From Epinephelus fuscoguttatus (taxonomy: Eukaryota > Chordata > Actinopteri > Perciformes > Serranidae): a stretch of 64,000 bases of DNA. How positions within the stretch are numbered: position 1 is the stretch's first letter; each line of letters begins with the position of its first letter. Made by a program: the position numbers and the translations under genes. Positions 30,165 through 42,399 of this stretch are shown here, one piece after another. The DNA is taken from the NCBI RefSeq assembly GCF_011397635.1, contig NC_064773.1, positions 26,352,949-26,416,948 of the forward strand. The letters are read 5' to 3'. The notes under the pieces were generated by a model that did not search any database, was not told the origin of the DNA, and saw only the letters and a program-made list of their open reading frames with translations.

Positions 30165-30709
30165 TGACGGCAGTAGCTGATGTTTTTCTGTTGTGTCACA
30201 CCAATTTTGCACGGGCTAAAAAGCAGGCCTCAAGAATTTGTCATCCTGGGGGCAATAGAAAACGTGTTAGGGATGAACAAAGATCTTCCTCATTGGAACA
30301 AATGGCTGATGCCATTGACTGGCCCTCTTGTTCTCCTGACCTAAATTCAACTAAGCACCTACAGGACATTATGTATGGGTGCATCCGACACAGCCAAGTA
30401 CCACCACTGACCGTCCAGGAGCTCACTGTTGCGCCGATCCAGGTGAGGAAGGAGATCCCCCAGGACACCATCCACTGACTCATTAGGAGAATGCCCAGAC
30501 GTTGTCAGGAGTGTATACAGGAAGGTGGGGCCATACACACTTCTGAGTCCCATTTTATGTTGCCATGATAAAATTCACTGACCATTGTTGTCATTTTGTT
30601 CTCAACAATTTATACAAACACATCAGTAAAAATTTTCAACTTGAAAAATTAGTTCATCAATGTCTGATGTGTGATTTAAGTGGTCCCTTCATTTTTTTTG
30701 AGCAGTGTA
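30165..30709 (+). mobile_element. 5'-truncated Tc1/mariner-like transposon
   Basis: The + frame contains DWPSCSPDLNSTKHLQDIM, the conserved third block of a Tc1-like DDE transposase, then VQEL and EIPQDTIH. The final catalytic glutamate (usually PDLNPIE) reads K here and a stop follows IPQDTIH, so the gene is dead. The right terminus is ...TTTTTTTGAGCAGTGTA at 30709, ending in TA as expected. The left half is missing. Text at 30108-30165 (GGGATCCTCTGGTATTGGCC) may be a scrap of a hAT end. Confidence 0.75.
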
Positions 30710-30714
30710 TTAAG

Positions 30715-33700
30715 TTGCTTCAATTTAAGTAAGTTTTAAAGGTCAAGCAAATCATGTTGGTTGTACTAAACTAATCAAGTTTGCCAGATTATAAAAGACT
30801 CAGAGGATTTATTCTATATGGCTGTGTTGGAACTACTTAAAAATTGCATGCAAATTGTTACCTTGTTTTTATTAAGTTGAACCAATGGATTTTTTTAGTG
30901 TACTTCCCTGATGATGTCACATTGTGAACAACAAACTCACATTGAAAGCAGCAGGAGAGCTAATTAACAATAAGCTATAAGCAGCCGGTGGCCACAACTA
31001 ACCGCTCACAGATGTTGCACTGAGTTACATTATAATGTTTTCAAGCTCTGTTCAAATGTAAACTTGTAAAATGGAGTTTTGATGAGAAACTTGAATAATT
31101 AAAGTTGTATTGAAAAGGTGACATGATATTTTTATGTATCATACAATAATCGAATTTGTGACAGTAATATGTGATAACAAAGTAAGTGACGGAGCTACAA
31201 TACAAAAACTATTGTACATAAACAACAACGACAGAGAGAGAGGCTGCATTCAGGGACAGCATGTTCTGATTACTTTATGATCTATGGTGTTTTTGATTTA
31301 ATTCTCATTGGTCTAAGTGTAAAATACATTGTGTGAACCCAGGTGGCATAATATCTAGAGAACTGTGTTGTGATTCAGCAGGAGTGAGTTTTTAGATTAT
31401 GGAATCAGAGAGAGCAACTCCAAAACACAAGGGATTATGGGTAAGGGGATCATCACGCTTGAAAGATGAGCAAAACAAAATAAAGTCAGGTAAGACTGTT
31501 CTTATCGGCACTTGTGCAGTCTTATCTACAGGATTCAGATTTGTTTTGAACATCTCACCTGGCTGCATGACAACAACATAAACAGGTTACAGTCGAGTAC
31601 AGCCGTGTGACGTCTGTTTACGCCATGTTTGGACTGGAACTGGGCAGCAACAACCTGGACAAACCAAATTCAAAAACATAAAAGCACATGTTTCACTAGT
31701 TTCTCAGTATTTTCCAGCTGAATTAGTCTTCCACAGATGTTAAAATCATTCACACTGCTTTGGGTGCATCAGAGAAAGCTGCTCAACACTGAATGACACT
31801 TGAGTCACATGGTCCTGGATCCCCGTGCTCGAAGCCCCTAAGAAACACCTGATCCAGCACAGCTAAGAGTGTCTCTGTGTGTGGGTGTGTTTAAACAGCG
31901 TCTTTGTTCAAACCCAGAGGGAAGCTCTCAGCTCTTTAATTCAGAAATGCAGGAAATCCATTCACATGCAGGAGAAGAGCTGACACATTGATATGAATCT
32001 CACAGTCTATGATATGACCAAACACCAAATAAGCTTTAGGAGAAGCAGACACATTTACATACATTCAACCATTAATGCAAAAAAACAATGCATGCACACT
32101 TGCACACAATATATATACACATTGCACACCCAGCAAATAGTCTCAGTCACACAGGTCTAACTGCAGGCTCATTTACTGCTAAATGTTTCCCAGACTCCAG
32201 ATCTGTTTCTGAGCAAAGCAGCCAGTCGTCTCTGCCCAGTTTCCTTTGGAGGAAACTGACACACATTTTATATTTGAGATTTCATCACACACACTTAAAG
32301 GACAACTCAACTTATGTACTTTTGCATCGCTCAATTTAAGCAACACTCTGCACATACAGTTCAAAAGCTTGCAGCGTAATGTAGCATTAACCACAGGTTA
32401 GTGCAATAAGGTATGTCAAACCCTGAGATCTCTCTACCTGGAATGATAATGAATGGGTCCAGTGCAGCTTCAAGATGTTACCAAAGGAAATAAACATCAT
32501 TCATATAGGAAGGGAACAATGCACAATAGAGTATGTCTTAAAGTCTGTTAAATTATGTCTGTTGTTATGTAGTGGTATTATTTTGCAACCCTCACACATT
32601 ATCTATACCTTTAAAATTATACCTATACAGTACTGTATTATCTTCTTTTGAGGGGATTTTCGATTTTAACTTTGTCATCTTCAAACTGCAAACTGACCTG
32701 TTACCTCACCTAATATCAGTTTAAACTTAGTGATGTTAAATAAAACCCATGATACAAAGAAAATATACAAAATCACATGGCATCTCTCTACAGACAGTCA
32801 TCACGGAGGTCTGTATGAACCTTATCCTACAGGCACAAAGGGCCATTGACCTCCAGGATGAGTCCTTGACAGCTGATATACTTGTGGTGAGAGACACGTC
32901 CTCATTCATGTCAGGTCATCCACTCTCAGACAGCATGACCCAGAATTTAAAAATACCTGGCCAAACAGATGCACCTCATTGCTAGCATACATACTAAAGT
33001 AATGTGGCATTATTTGATGTCCGCTCTCTTCAAAGAATCTGTGGCTCAGCCTGCTGGTGTGATTACTTAATATAATGCAGCAGTCACAAAACCACCAAAC
33101 CTCTTGTTATATTCCATCCGGACCCCCTTTGAATTTCACGGAATTAGAAACAGAGGCAAAGTCCTTTGATAATACTTTCCTGTTGCTCCTCAACTCTGGA
33201 TTCTGTGTAAAAAAAAAACTACTAACTTGGAAACAGAAGGTTGGATATAATTCACTTCAACTTCAACATTTTTAAAGCTGTTCTTATCAATACTTTTATA
33301 TTTACAATGGGTCAGATGACTGTGCAGTGTGAAAGGGGTCTCTCATTGTGATAAACCGACAGAAAATAATCACCAACTCTGCAGTTCCTCTCAGCTCTAC
33401 TAACCATTTTAGCATCTTTCAGCAAATTATTTTGGTCATCTGGACTACAGCCTTACTGTTTTGGTTCATTCTCACTGCTGTCATTAACCCTTACTGTGGC
33501 CACAGCAGACAGCTGTTCGCTACTAGCCTGACATCACAAAAGTTAGTCTGGATCTTCTCAGCTCTCTTTTTATTTCTAAAGCATATCATCAACAGCCATA
33601 GACCAAACCTTTGGTTGTAGCCCTATCAAGTGGATAGGGCTACAACCAATTAGAGCAACAAAACATGACATAGCACTTGCAATTGTTGCAATGGTTCCTA

Positions 33701-34360
33701 ATTCCAAAAAAAACACATTTAACCAATACCTGCCCAGCACAACTGTAAATTATCAAAATTAGCGGCTAGCTAATGAAGAAAATGGAGCATTTAGCAGTTA
33801 AAAAGACAGATATTTCCTTCAGCATCTGGTGGAGACCAAAAACAAGGTAAAAGGAGAGTGAGTGCTGGACTTTCATTCATCAGGCATCCAGAAACGCAAC
33901 TCCAAATGAATGCTAATAATGCTCCATGTATGCTGCATGTGTAAAAAGGCGATTATTTTCTAACAGGTACAAGTTCGCATATCAGCTTTACAAGGCGATA
34001 ATATGTCATTGTTTAAAACTTATTGTGCTGCCAAAAAAATCATCACTAGAGAAAGTATATATTCATAGTAACAAACATTGCTGTATATTCAGATACAGAA
34101 AGCTAGCAGTAATTGCAACAAAGTGTCTGATATGGTACATGTTGTTAGAAAGCTTATCTCTTTCTTATCATTTTTTTCTTGGCGAATCGAATCATCAAAT
34201 CAAAAATCAAACTGCAGGATTTCTGGTATCACAGTTACAGTGTTTTCAGTATCATTGCAGAGTGATGTCTCCTCGATTTTCGACTTCCAACTATTACGAA
34301 ACCCTGATTTCCACTCTGCTCGACTCTCCTCTTTCAATTCACCTAAATCCATCACTCATC
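30715..34360. other. phyh-ucma spacer
   Basis: No exon is recognised. The 206-codon open frame at 33926-34546 is low in complexity at its C-terminus and shows no family features. A perfect hairpin lies at 33611-33649. Confidence 0.45.
33611..33649. repeat. Perfect 17 bp inverted repeat with 5-base loop
   Basis: TTGGTTGTAGCCCTATC, loop AAGTG, then the exact reverse complement. The right arm plus following text resembles the start of a common fish repeat (AGGGCT(G/A)CAAC...), so it may be a transposon relic rather than an RNA gene. Confidence 0.8.
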
Positions 34361-34364
34361 TTTT

Positions 34365-34550
34365 TCTCCTTGTTTTCTTCTTCTTCTTCTTTTCCCCTGG
34401 GCAATCAATATTCCAGCAACTTCCCTCCCCTCTCTGACTCTTTCTCTTCTTCTTCCTCCTCCCACTCTCCTCCATTCTCCCTGCCTCTGCCACCTTCGTC
34501 CCTTCCCTCCCTCATCTTTCTCTCCTCTCTCAGTTCAGTTCAGTAAGGTG
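34365..34550 (+). promoter_or_regulatory. Long polypyrimidine tract upstream of ucma
   Basis: About 170 bases are nearly all C/T with CTT and CCT runs, ending CTCTCTCAG at 34536. This looks like a strong branch and polypyrimidine region followed by an acceptor AG, which would imply an upstream non-coding ucma exon. Alternatively it is a promoter-proximal CT element. Confidence 0.4.
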
Positions 34551-34598
34551 TGCCGTCAAGTCCAGTAGAGTTTGTGCTTGTTTTTTTTTACTCTCAAG

Positions 34599-37500
34599 AT
34601 GTCCTGGAATCAAGTCTTAGTGGTCTCTTTAGTGACCACCCTCCTCATCCTGACCTGTAAGTACCTCTGGGTGGGTGGGAGAAAGGTTGAGACAGGGTTT
34701 TATTTTTTTGTTTTTTTTAATTATACATCCTCAGGGGAGATAAGCAGCACAGTTTTGAGGGTATAAAGCACTAACATGTGTGGTCCCCCTTTCATGTGGG
34801 GGAAAACAAATCTTAAATCTGGTGGTATTTTGTTGCTTCAGTGTGACCTAAGACCTTTTTTTGGCATCAGAACTTGAATCTGTCAAAATTAATTTGTAAG
34901 TTCCACAGTTATTTTCAAATTTCAGCTTTATAATAGAAAACCATTTGTATAGTCTGATTCAGGGGCAATAGGTATCAATGTGAATCAGTTTTTAAAACTT
35001 TTGTAACAGTTGCAAAAGTCAATGTCTTCAACAAAAGCTGATTAAATTGACTGTCATATTTGCATCAAAGCTTTAAGTCATGTTTTTACTGGAGTACATG
35101 CAAGTCAGGAAAGTAAGCCCTCTTCGGTTGACGATACAAGCCAAGAGGAGGAGACCAAAAAAAAAAAAGCTGTACGTTTGCCCAGAGATGTCCAATAGTT
35201 CTCCAAAGAACAGTCTGAACCCCAGAACACCAGCTTATTTTCCACTACGGGACATGTGTCCAGAGGATGACTATGACTCAGACCAATCAGTGAACAATAG
35301 GGCGTGGTAAAGTTAATGACGACAATAAGCAACACTAATTTGAATCGAACTTTGCCAGACCACGGTGAGTATAGTGAAAAAGGCTGTGCAAGGCAAGACA
35401 TCTTACAATTATTAGCTATTATGAAAAAATATATTTATGGATATTCTAATCCTGTTTCAATGTGCCACACTTATAATTTGTAATGGGACAAAAACGACCC
35501 ACGCAATCTTCTGTATATTGCCGGCGATGGAGGTCTGCCTGTGAAATCAATCTTGTGTGACGCAATTTCTCTTCCCTATATTTTCTCCTACATGTATTTT
35601 TGTTTGCTGTTTCTTTTGTATTATCTTTGAGATGTGATTTTTAACTGTAAACTGAAGCAGTAGCACTATGTACGGGACAATTTAAGTACTTTTTTCCACA
35701 AACAAACAGGCTAAATTAAGAAGTAGGAGGCTTTCTCTAGACATTTGGGTTTATTCCAGATACATGAGGTTTTCATTGTTCACTTTATCATTTGGATACA
35801 GAAATAAGCAAGCATTTGAATTTTTTTATTGAGATAAGGGTCTATAAATGTTGACATGCATTTCTTTAATAATATTGTTATAAAACTGGCCCTATACACA
35901 TGCTTAAGTGTAAAGACAGGAACTTATTATTTCACCTTTTCCTCAGTTTCCAGTGTGGTGGAAAGTGCGGCAGTGCGGGACAACTCAAAGGAAGACGATC
36001 CTAAAGGTGATACCTGTTTACTATTTCACATTATCTTGCTCCACATTTCCTCCGTATTTGACCTTTACCTTCTGACTTCTGACCTTTAGGGGCACCACGG
36101 CAGGTGTTCATGCCCGAGTCGGACGCCACCAACTTTTTCAAACGCCGTAGTCGCCGCTCAACCCGATACTATGAGCTCCAAGGTAAGAGCTTCAATATTT
36201 GCATTTTATTTGGCTACCTTAAGGCAAAGATATGAGTAGCTGGCAGGGCTATCCGTCATCTCACTGGCAGAAAACCAGCTGGATCAAGTGTAAAGTGGTT
36301 TTTCTGACTATAGAGGTAGGTGAGTTATAGTTATTCAAATTTGGTGTTACGTGTGGTTGATGTGGCCACACTGTGGACAGTCTTAAATATGGCATGTTTG
36401 GCCTTCCATACTGAAAGCACTGTATGTGAGGCGTGTAGGAGTGTTGGTTTATTGGTTTGTAGTTGGACTCTAAGGATTATATGGTTTGAGGTTTTGACTG
36501 CAAGCTGTGAAAGTTCAAGAAAGTAGTAAGTAAAAGAGAGTAATGGAAAACTCAAGCAGGTGTTCGATACAGTAGCAGCTCTTTAATCTGACACACACGC
36601 ATGCACACACACAGACATATACAGGCAGGCTGGAGGCTGCAGAAGGAGGCACAGGGTAGTATGGAGCAGGCTCTCTCTTGTGCTCCGTTTCTCTGTACAA
36701 TAAGCTCATTCTTCCACTGCCAGCATCAGTGCGATACACAACGCCAACACACCTCAGACCGCATGAACAAACACATGGATGTGTTCCAGTGTTTCCGAAC
36801 ACAGGAAGTTATCATCATACTTTATCACCAAAATAACTTTTCAAAAAATCATAACAGGATTTTTGTCTTCCTTTAGCTTTGAGATGAAAGCATAAAAATG
36901 CCCAAATTTGCAAAAATGCTGCTGACAGCAGTGATGTTCATCTTTTCGGTAAAGTAAGTCCTTGTTAATACATCTCTTTTATGTTGGAAAACCCATCAGA
37001 GAAGTCCTCTAGGGACAGGCTGTGGGTCATTTCACCTTGCCCAGCAATCAGAGCACCAGACTGGGCCTTGGCTCCGGACAACCAGGCCCACATTCTTGGG
37101 AAAAAATAAAACACTTAAAAAAGGGCTGATTATTTCCCTTGCCAACACAGTTCATAAGAAGTGAAGGGGGCAGCTGAGTGAGTGTTTTAAGGGACTTTTT
37201 TTTTTTTTTTTGCCAGAAAGGTATGCACAGGCTGTTTAGGCACTCAGGGCAATTGTGAGAAATGCTTGTATGATCGTTTTCACCTAATTTAGTCCAAGAA
37301 AATAGACATTCTCTCCCTACTGCATTGCTCCGTTATTTAAAAGGCAACACTCAAATTGGGTAAATGCAATATTTCCAACAGATGTTGGATGATTGCACAA
37401 CCAACTGTGACTTCAGTACAGTTTTCTAATAGCAATGGTTGTTATTTCCACGTCTTATGCATCTCTTTTAGCTTAGGATCTTATCTGAGGTCAAGGAGAA

Positions 37501-40500
37501 GTGGTTAGGAAAGACAAAGAGATAATATTTTATTGACGTTGGAAAAGTTAACTTTTTTGTTGTTATTCTTCTAATCAGAGTAAGTAACGCTATCGCTTTA
37601 GCACCTGTGTTCAATATTAGAGGGCTAAATGCTCATGAGGAAATAAAAAACCCTATCATGGGAGGATTTTATGTCAGATCCTGCCTCTGTTCAGTTCTTA
37701 CCAAAGTAAGTAACGCCAATAATCTAACCCTCAGCTAAGAAAGGAGACCAGAAGGAGCTGATCATATTTGATTCTGGAAACTGTGATGAATTTGCAGCGT
37801 CAAAGAGAACAGAACAGGTAGTTTTACACATGGAGTTAGTGTGAAGATGGGTGTGAGCCATGTTTCCTACAGTACACCTAAGCCCCAAGTAACTGGCCTA
37901 TTTGGAGGGAAAATACGTTTGCAGAGTGGATACAGGTCTGTGTTTACATGAAATGTTGTGATGTAATCCCAACACAAGCTTGTTGTGATTCAAGTACTTA
38001 AAGAAAAACTCAGACAGCTTAGTAATGTCTAATGCATACAGTGGCTGCTGTGTGCCGGCATGGGTGGGGGTGTTTGGTTTTGCAAACTGAGGGTGCAGGA
38101 CGGAGGTGTGGGTGTTTACACACATTTCTAATACATTACAGTAAGTCGAAGGGGTTACCCACATGTATTTGTTTTAACACCTAACTAGACCCAGCATACA
38201 ATATTATGTAAATCTAACTGTGTAAACATGAGGAACTTATTCAAACTTGGCTTATCAGAGTTTAAGAAGTTTGATTGTGTTAAAGGTTTTCCAGTGTTCT
38301 CATGGTTAACAAGACTCAGGGAGGCTGTAGGCACAGCAATGCTTTGAGCTAAATGCTAACATTAGCATGCTAACATGTTCACAATGACAATGCTAACATG
38401 CTGATGTTAAGCAGGAATAACGTTGAAGGGAAAGTTCACAGTTCTGGGTTGGGAGATAGTTACTGCCTCGAACAAGGGAGTTCAAGTATCTCAGGGTCTT
38501 GTTCACGAGTTAAGGTATAATGGAGCATGAGGTGGATCGGCGGTTTGGCGCTAGACCGTCATGGTGAAGAGGGAGCTGAGCCAGAAGGCAAAGCTTTTGA
38601 TTTATTCGTCCATCCACGTCCCTACCCTCACCTATGGTCATGAGCTCTGGGTAGTGGCCGAAAGAATGAGATTGTGGATACAAGTGGCCGAAATGAGTTT
38701 CCTCTGTGGGGTGGCTGGGTTCAGCCTTAGAGATAGGGTAAGGAGCTCGGACATCCGGAGGGAACTCAGAGTAGAGCCGCTGCTCCTTCGCATCGAAAGG
38801 GGTCAGTTGAGGTAGTTGGGCATCTGATCAGGATGCCTTTTGGGAGCCTCCTGTTAGAGGTGTTCAGGGTACATCCCACTGGTAGGAGGACCCAGGGCAG
38901 ACCCAGAACATGCTGGAGGGATTACATATCTCATCTGGCCTGGGAACACCTCGGGGACCCCCAGGAGGAGCTGGAAAGCATTGCTGGGGAGAGGGACGTC
39001 TGGGGTGCTTTGTTCTGCCTGCTGCCCCCGTGATCCCGCACCAGAAAAAAATTGGCAAGAGCTCATTGGAGCCTATAGGTTTTCTTTTCTGGGGACCATG
39101 AATATCTGTAGAACATTTGAAAATATCTAGTAGATGTTGAGATTTTCAGGACAAGTGAAACTTTCGACCTTCTGGTAAGGCTAGAGCAAAGGTAAGGAAA
39201 TCACCAAAGTCATTAGGGTTAGGGGACGCATCCTCTGGAACCATGAATGTCTGCAAAGGTTTATTCATCACATAGCTATAGCGATATTTCAGTTGGGACC
39301 AAAATGGTACACCGACCTTCATCTATCAGTATCAGTATTCTTTCCTTTCCTCTCTCCACAGCCGAGCAGAGGGTAAAGATTGCTGCAAACGAACGATGGA
39401 GGGAATACAATGAGGAGCAGGTGGATGAGCACGACACCTACACCAGGGAGCTGCATGAAGGTGAGACCTGGATGCAGCTGCTTTCAGTTCCATGTTCCAT
39501 GCTTTCCTCTTGAGTCCACTTTCTCTCAAACTGAATCATCAAAATACATAATTGACAAAACGGCAGACAGACAAACAAACAGAAGAAATTCCAACTTATG
39601 TAAAATAATGGAGAAATATCCCTCCATCAAACCCTAACTTTTACCCCTTTCACAAAGGACTGAAAATACATTTAACATCTTGTGTTTCACAGAAACATTT
39701 TGTTCCAAGTCACTAAATTAAGCATAAAAATAAAGCACAGAGGCTCTGTATCAGTAAACACATCCTTGTGAAAAACCTAAGATTTACTTGAATGCCAGTC
39801 GTCACGAGAGGACTCGCTAGAGAGAACACATGAAAGGGAAACAGAGTTTGGGTCTTGAATGAATCTCTCGGCACCCACGAGCCTCTGGACCACAGCGGAG
39901 TGCCTGAGACTCCACACCAAATCAAAGTGTCAATTTGTGGTCGACCCCAAGCTGACAATCTTCCCTGCGGTTGTCTGTCTGGTGTGATATAGTTGCAGTG
40001 ACAGTTTCTAAACTAAGAACTGCTAACCATAAAGATGTGAGTGGGTTTTATATGTAAGATACACAGTGTTTTTGGTGGTTTGGGACAATGAGATGTTATA
40101 GGAAAACAAAAAGGTCCCCAACCAGGCCACACAACACACTAAGGTTTTGTAGAAACTCTGATTGGTCATAGAGTAAAGATGACAAAACTCAAATTTTTCA
40201 CATTTCTAGATTGTTGGCTGACTCTATGCTTTATGTACATGATGTCAGTACAATTGGCAGAACAAGGGGACGAACATAAATCTCCTGAGATTAGTTTATA
40301 TTGATATATATTCGTAGCAGTTCATTTACAGTGGAACCAAACACAAATTTGTCAGCTGAATCCTGTAAATTAGTGTTAATATTGGATTTTATGTAGCTAT
40401 GGCTTCTTTGCTGCATTCTAAGTTGGTTTCACCAAATGGGAGATATAGTTGACAAAAATCCCAGGTATCTCACCAGGATTACAACCCCAATTCCAAAAAA

Positions 40501-41941
40501 GTTGGAACACTGTGAAAAACTTAAATAAAAACTGAATGCAATGATTTGTAACTCCTTTTCAACATATATTCAATCGAATACAGTCTAAATACAAGATATT
40601 TAATGTTCAAACTGAAAAACTTTATTGCTGTTTTTAAAATATACGCTGATTCTGAATTTGAAACCTGCAACACGTTTCAACAAAGTTGGGTCAGGTGTCT
40701 GTTTACCACTCTCTGACATCGCCTTTTAATTAAAAAAAACAACACCTCAGTAAGCAAAAGTGAAATGCTTTCCCAGTCAATATACAACTTCAGTCGCTCG
40801 ACAATCTGGGGTCTCTGTTGTTGTATTTTGTGCTTCATACTGTGCCACACATTTTCAATGGGAGACAGGTCTGGACCACAGACAGGCCAGTCTAGTATCT
40901 AGCGCTCATTTGCTATGAAGCCATGCTGTTATGTAAATAAAGTTGCCTTGCTTTGAATACCATTCATGCAAAACTTAATATTAGAAAAAATTTTTATTGG
41001 CAGTGAAATTTGGGCACAAGACTAAAAAGAACTGCTCTCATCAAATATGACTTAGTTTCCTTCGTTCGTACTGAAGAGGCATTAAGAAGAATCAGATCAT
41101 TCACAAACATAACATCACAAACAGCTAGCTAAATGCTAACAGTTTGGAGCACTACCATTAGCCCTAATGGGTCCATGTCATTGGTTCGACAGCCCATTGG
41201 TTCGACATCCCATTCGTCCGACTGTCCGCGGTGCTGAACGGCTCACGGCTTACGTGTTTGTCACTTTCTTTTTCATTTTAACCCACACCATGATCTTTTC
41301 CTGACCCTAACCAAGTGGTTTTTGTGCCTAAACCTAACCAGACCTTAACCACAGGGCATCATGACGATTTCGGAACAGACTTCGGAACAATGAGTTTAAT
41401 ATGGTCGGAACAATGGGCTGTCGAACCAATGGGCAGTTCCCAGCCCTAATTAGTACAAACTTTTTTTTTTTTTAGCAAGAATTGTTTGCCCTTGTTCTTA
41501 CATACATTTTATTTAAACACTGACATACTATAAACTTGTAAAGCTGATCTGGTGAATGTGTCAGCAAAGAGTTGCCTCTACAAATCCAGCAGGCACGAAA
41601 CAACATTAGCATGTAAGCTAATTGTGCTTCTTTTCTTTAGCTGTTTTGGTAACTCCTCGGGGAAATATTTGGCTCTTTAGGTGCTAAATGCTCCACCATG
41701 TTCACCAGCTAGTCACTAATGGTCTTTCTGCAAGCTCCTCTGAAGTGCAAAGTCCGGTGATAATTCTCACTACAATCCACTCGTTATATAGTCATGATTC
41801 TTTGGTAACAGAAAAATGTTAATCATTGCCACTTTAACTTTTTTATCCACAGAGCAAACTGAGAGATCAAGAGAGACGCACGAGCAGTATCGAGAGTATC
41901 AGTACGACGGCCTCTATCCTCGCTACTACTGGTTCCACTGA
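34599..41941 (+). CDS. ucma: Unique cartilage matrix-associated protein (Gla-rich protein)
   Basis: Five exons join in phase: 34599-34656, 35947-36006, 36090-36182, 39362-39460 and 41853-41941, giving 132 residues (human 138). The product is a secreted vitamin K-dependent protein of cartilage. Residues 1 to about 20 form a hydrophobic signal peptide (MSWNQVLVVSLVTTLLILT). ATNF at 52-55 matches the AxxF motif associated with gamma-carboxylase recognition. RRSRR at 58-62 is a furin-type site that would release the mature chain from about residue 63. The mature part holds 14 glutamates, many paired or within R-E-x contexts, as expected for carboxylation. The C-terminus (YDGLYPRYYWFH) matches the human YDGLHPSY region. 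Intron 3 contains a LINE tail and intron 4 two DNA repeats. The gene lies tail to tail with mcm10. Confidence 0.93.
38340..38420. repeat. Left piece of an interrupted interspersed repeat (ucma intron 3)
   Basis: GCTAACATTAGCATGCTAAC and CAATGCTAACATGCTGATGT match the opening of the repeat at 8110. The remainder appears after the LINE at 39065. Confidence 0.45.
38445..39060 (+). mobile_element. LINE reverse-transcriptase 3' tail in ucma intron 3
   Basis: The + strand encodes the C-terminal part of a non-LTR retrotransposon protein in two frames: VKRELSQKAKLLIYSSIHVP...LTYGHELW, then after a frame break GRRTQGRPRTCWRDYISHL and GERDVWGALF. The GRPRT-WRDY block near the end is a known feature of RTE-like and related fish LINEs. 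The 5' part is missing and a frameshift lies near 38815, so it is inactive. It is better preserved than the copy at 8455. Confidence 0.8.
39065..39320. repeat. Right piece of the interrupted interspersed repeat
   Basis: CTGGGGACCATGAATATCTG at 39089 and CTGGAACCATGAATGTCTGC at 39236 are like the GGGCACCATGAATGTC text at 8331. The motif occurs twice, so two partial copies may be joined. Confidence 0.4.
40489..40930. repeat. Truncated copy of a common fish DNA repeat (ucma intron 4)
   Basis: It begins TTACAACCCCAATTCCAAAA, continues with GCAATGATTTGTAACTCC and CAACATATATTCAATCGAAT, and ends near GGAGACAGGTCTGGACC. The opening is a familiar terminus of an abundant fish element. The inverse end is absent. 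The class is not assigned. Confidence 0.6.
41169..41441. mobile_element. 273 bp MITE with 9 bp target duplication
   Basis: The exact duplication AGCCCTAAT occurs at 41160-41168 and 41442-41450. The ends are GGGTCCATGTCATTGG and, inverted, GGGAACTGCCCATTGG, followed by the identical TTCGACAGCCCATTG on both sides (inverted repeat of ~31 bp with mismatches). A 9 bp duplication and GGG ends suggest a MULE-like element; an 8 bp hAT reading cannot be excluded. It has no coding capacity. Confidence 0.75.
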
Positions 41942-42382
41942 GCGCACTGTGTCGCATAGAGGGCCGGGTTACAGCACCTCTCCTTGGTGCAGTGCTAATA
42001 CTGCCATCACCTGTAGCTACCAAAGGCAGTCATGTTCATATTTCTACTTTAAGCTACAAGAAAAAGGTTTTCTTTAATTTCTATTTTTTATGAAAACCTT
42101 AATTGTGCAATATGTCTCCACATCAAACTGTATAATGTATTAAAAGTGCAGTTTTTGTATTGTAAGCTAAACTTCTACTACTATCATATTAAATGGAGGC
42201 TATATGTTTTGCATGCTTCTTTACTGCCTCTGCTACATGTACATATAAGCTACACAGAGTGTCCTTTATATCAGCCTGTGGTATTAGCAGCAATATATCA
42301 ACTCAGTACATTAACAGCGGACTTTGATAATCGCTTTATTTTTGCAAAGAACCTGACTTTATGTCTTTAAGTCAAAATGACA

Positions 42383-42388
42383 AATAAA
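42383..42388 (+). other. ucma polyadenylation signal
   Basis: AATAAA lies 442 bases after the ucma stop, followed by a GT-rich stretch. It is the most likely transcript end. Confidence 0.6.
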
Positions 42389-42399
42389 GATGAGGTTCC

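Noticed and set aside
33926-34546. 206-codon + strand open frame upstream of ucma
   Set aside because: Its C-terminal half is the translation of the CT-rich tract (Ser/Pro/Leu runs), no family features are visible, and its end overlaps the ucma leader region.
35080-35401. Lysine-rich + frame and overlapping minus frame in ucma intron 1
   Set aside because: They look at first like an extra exon, but neither has splice sites in phase with ucma and neither matches the human protein.
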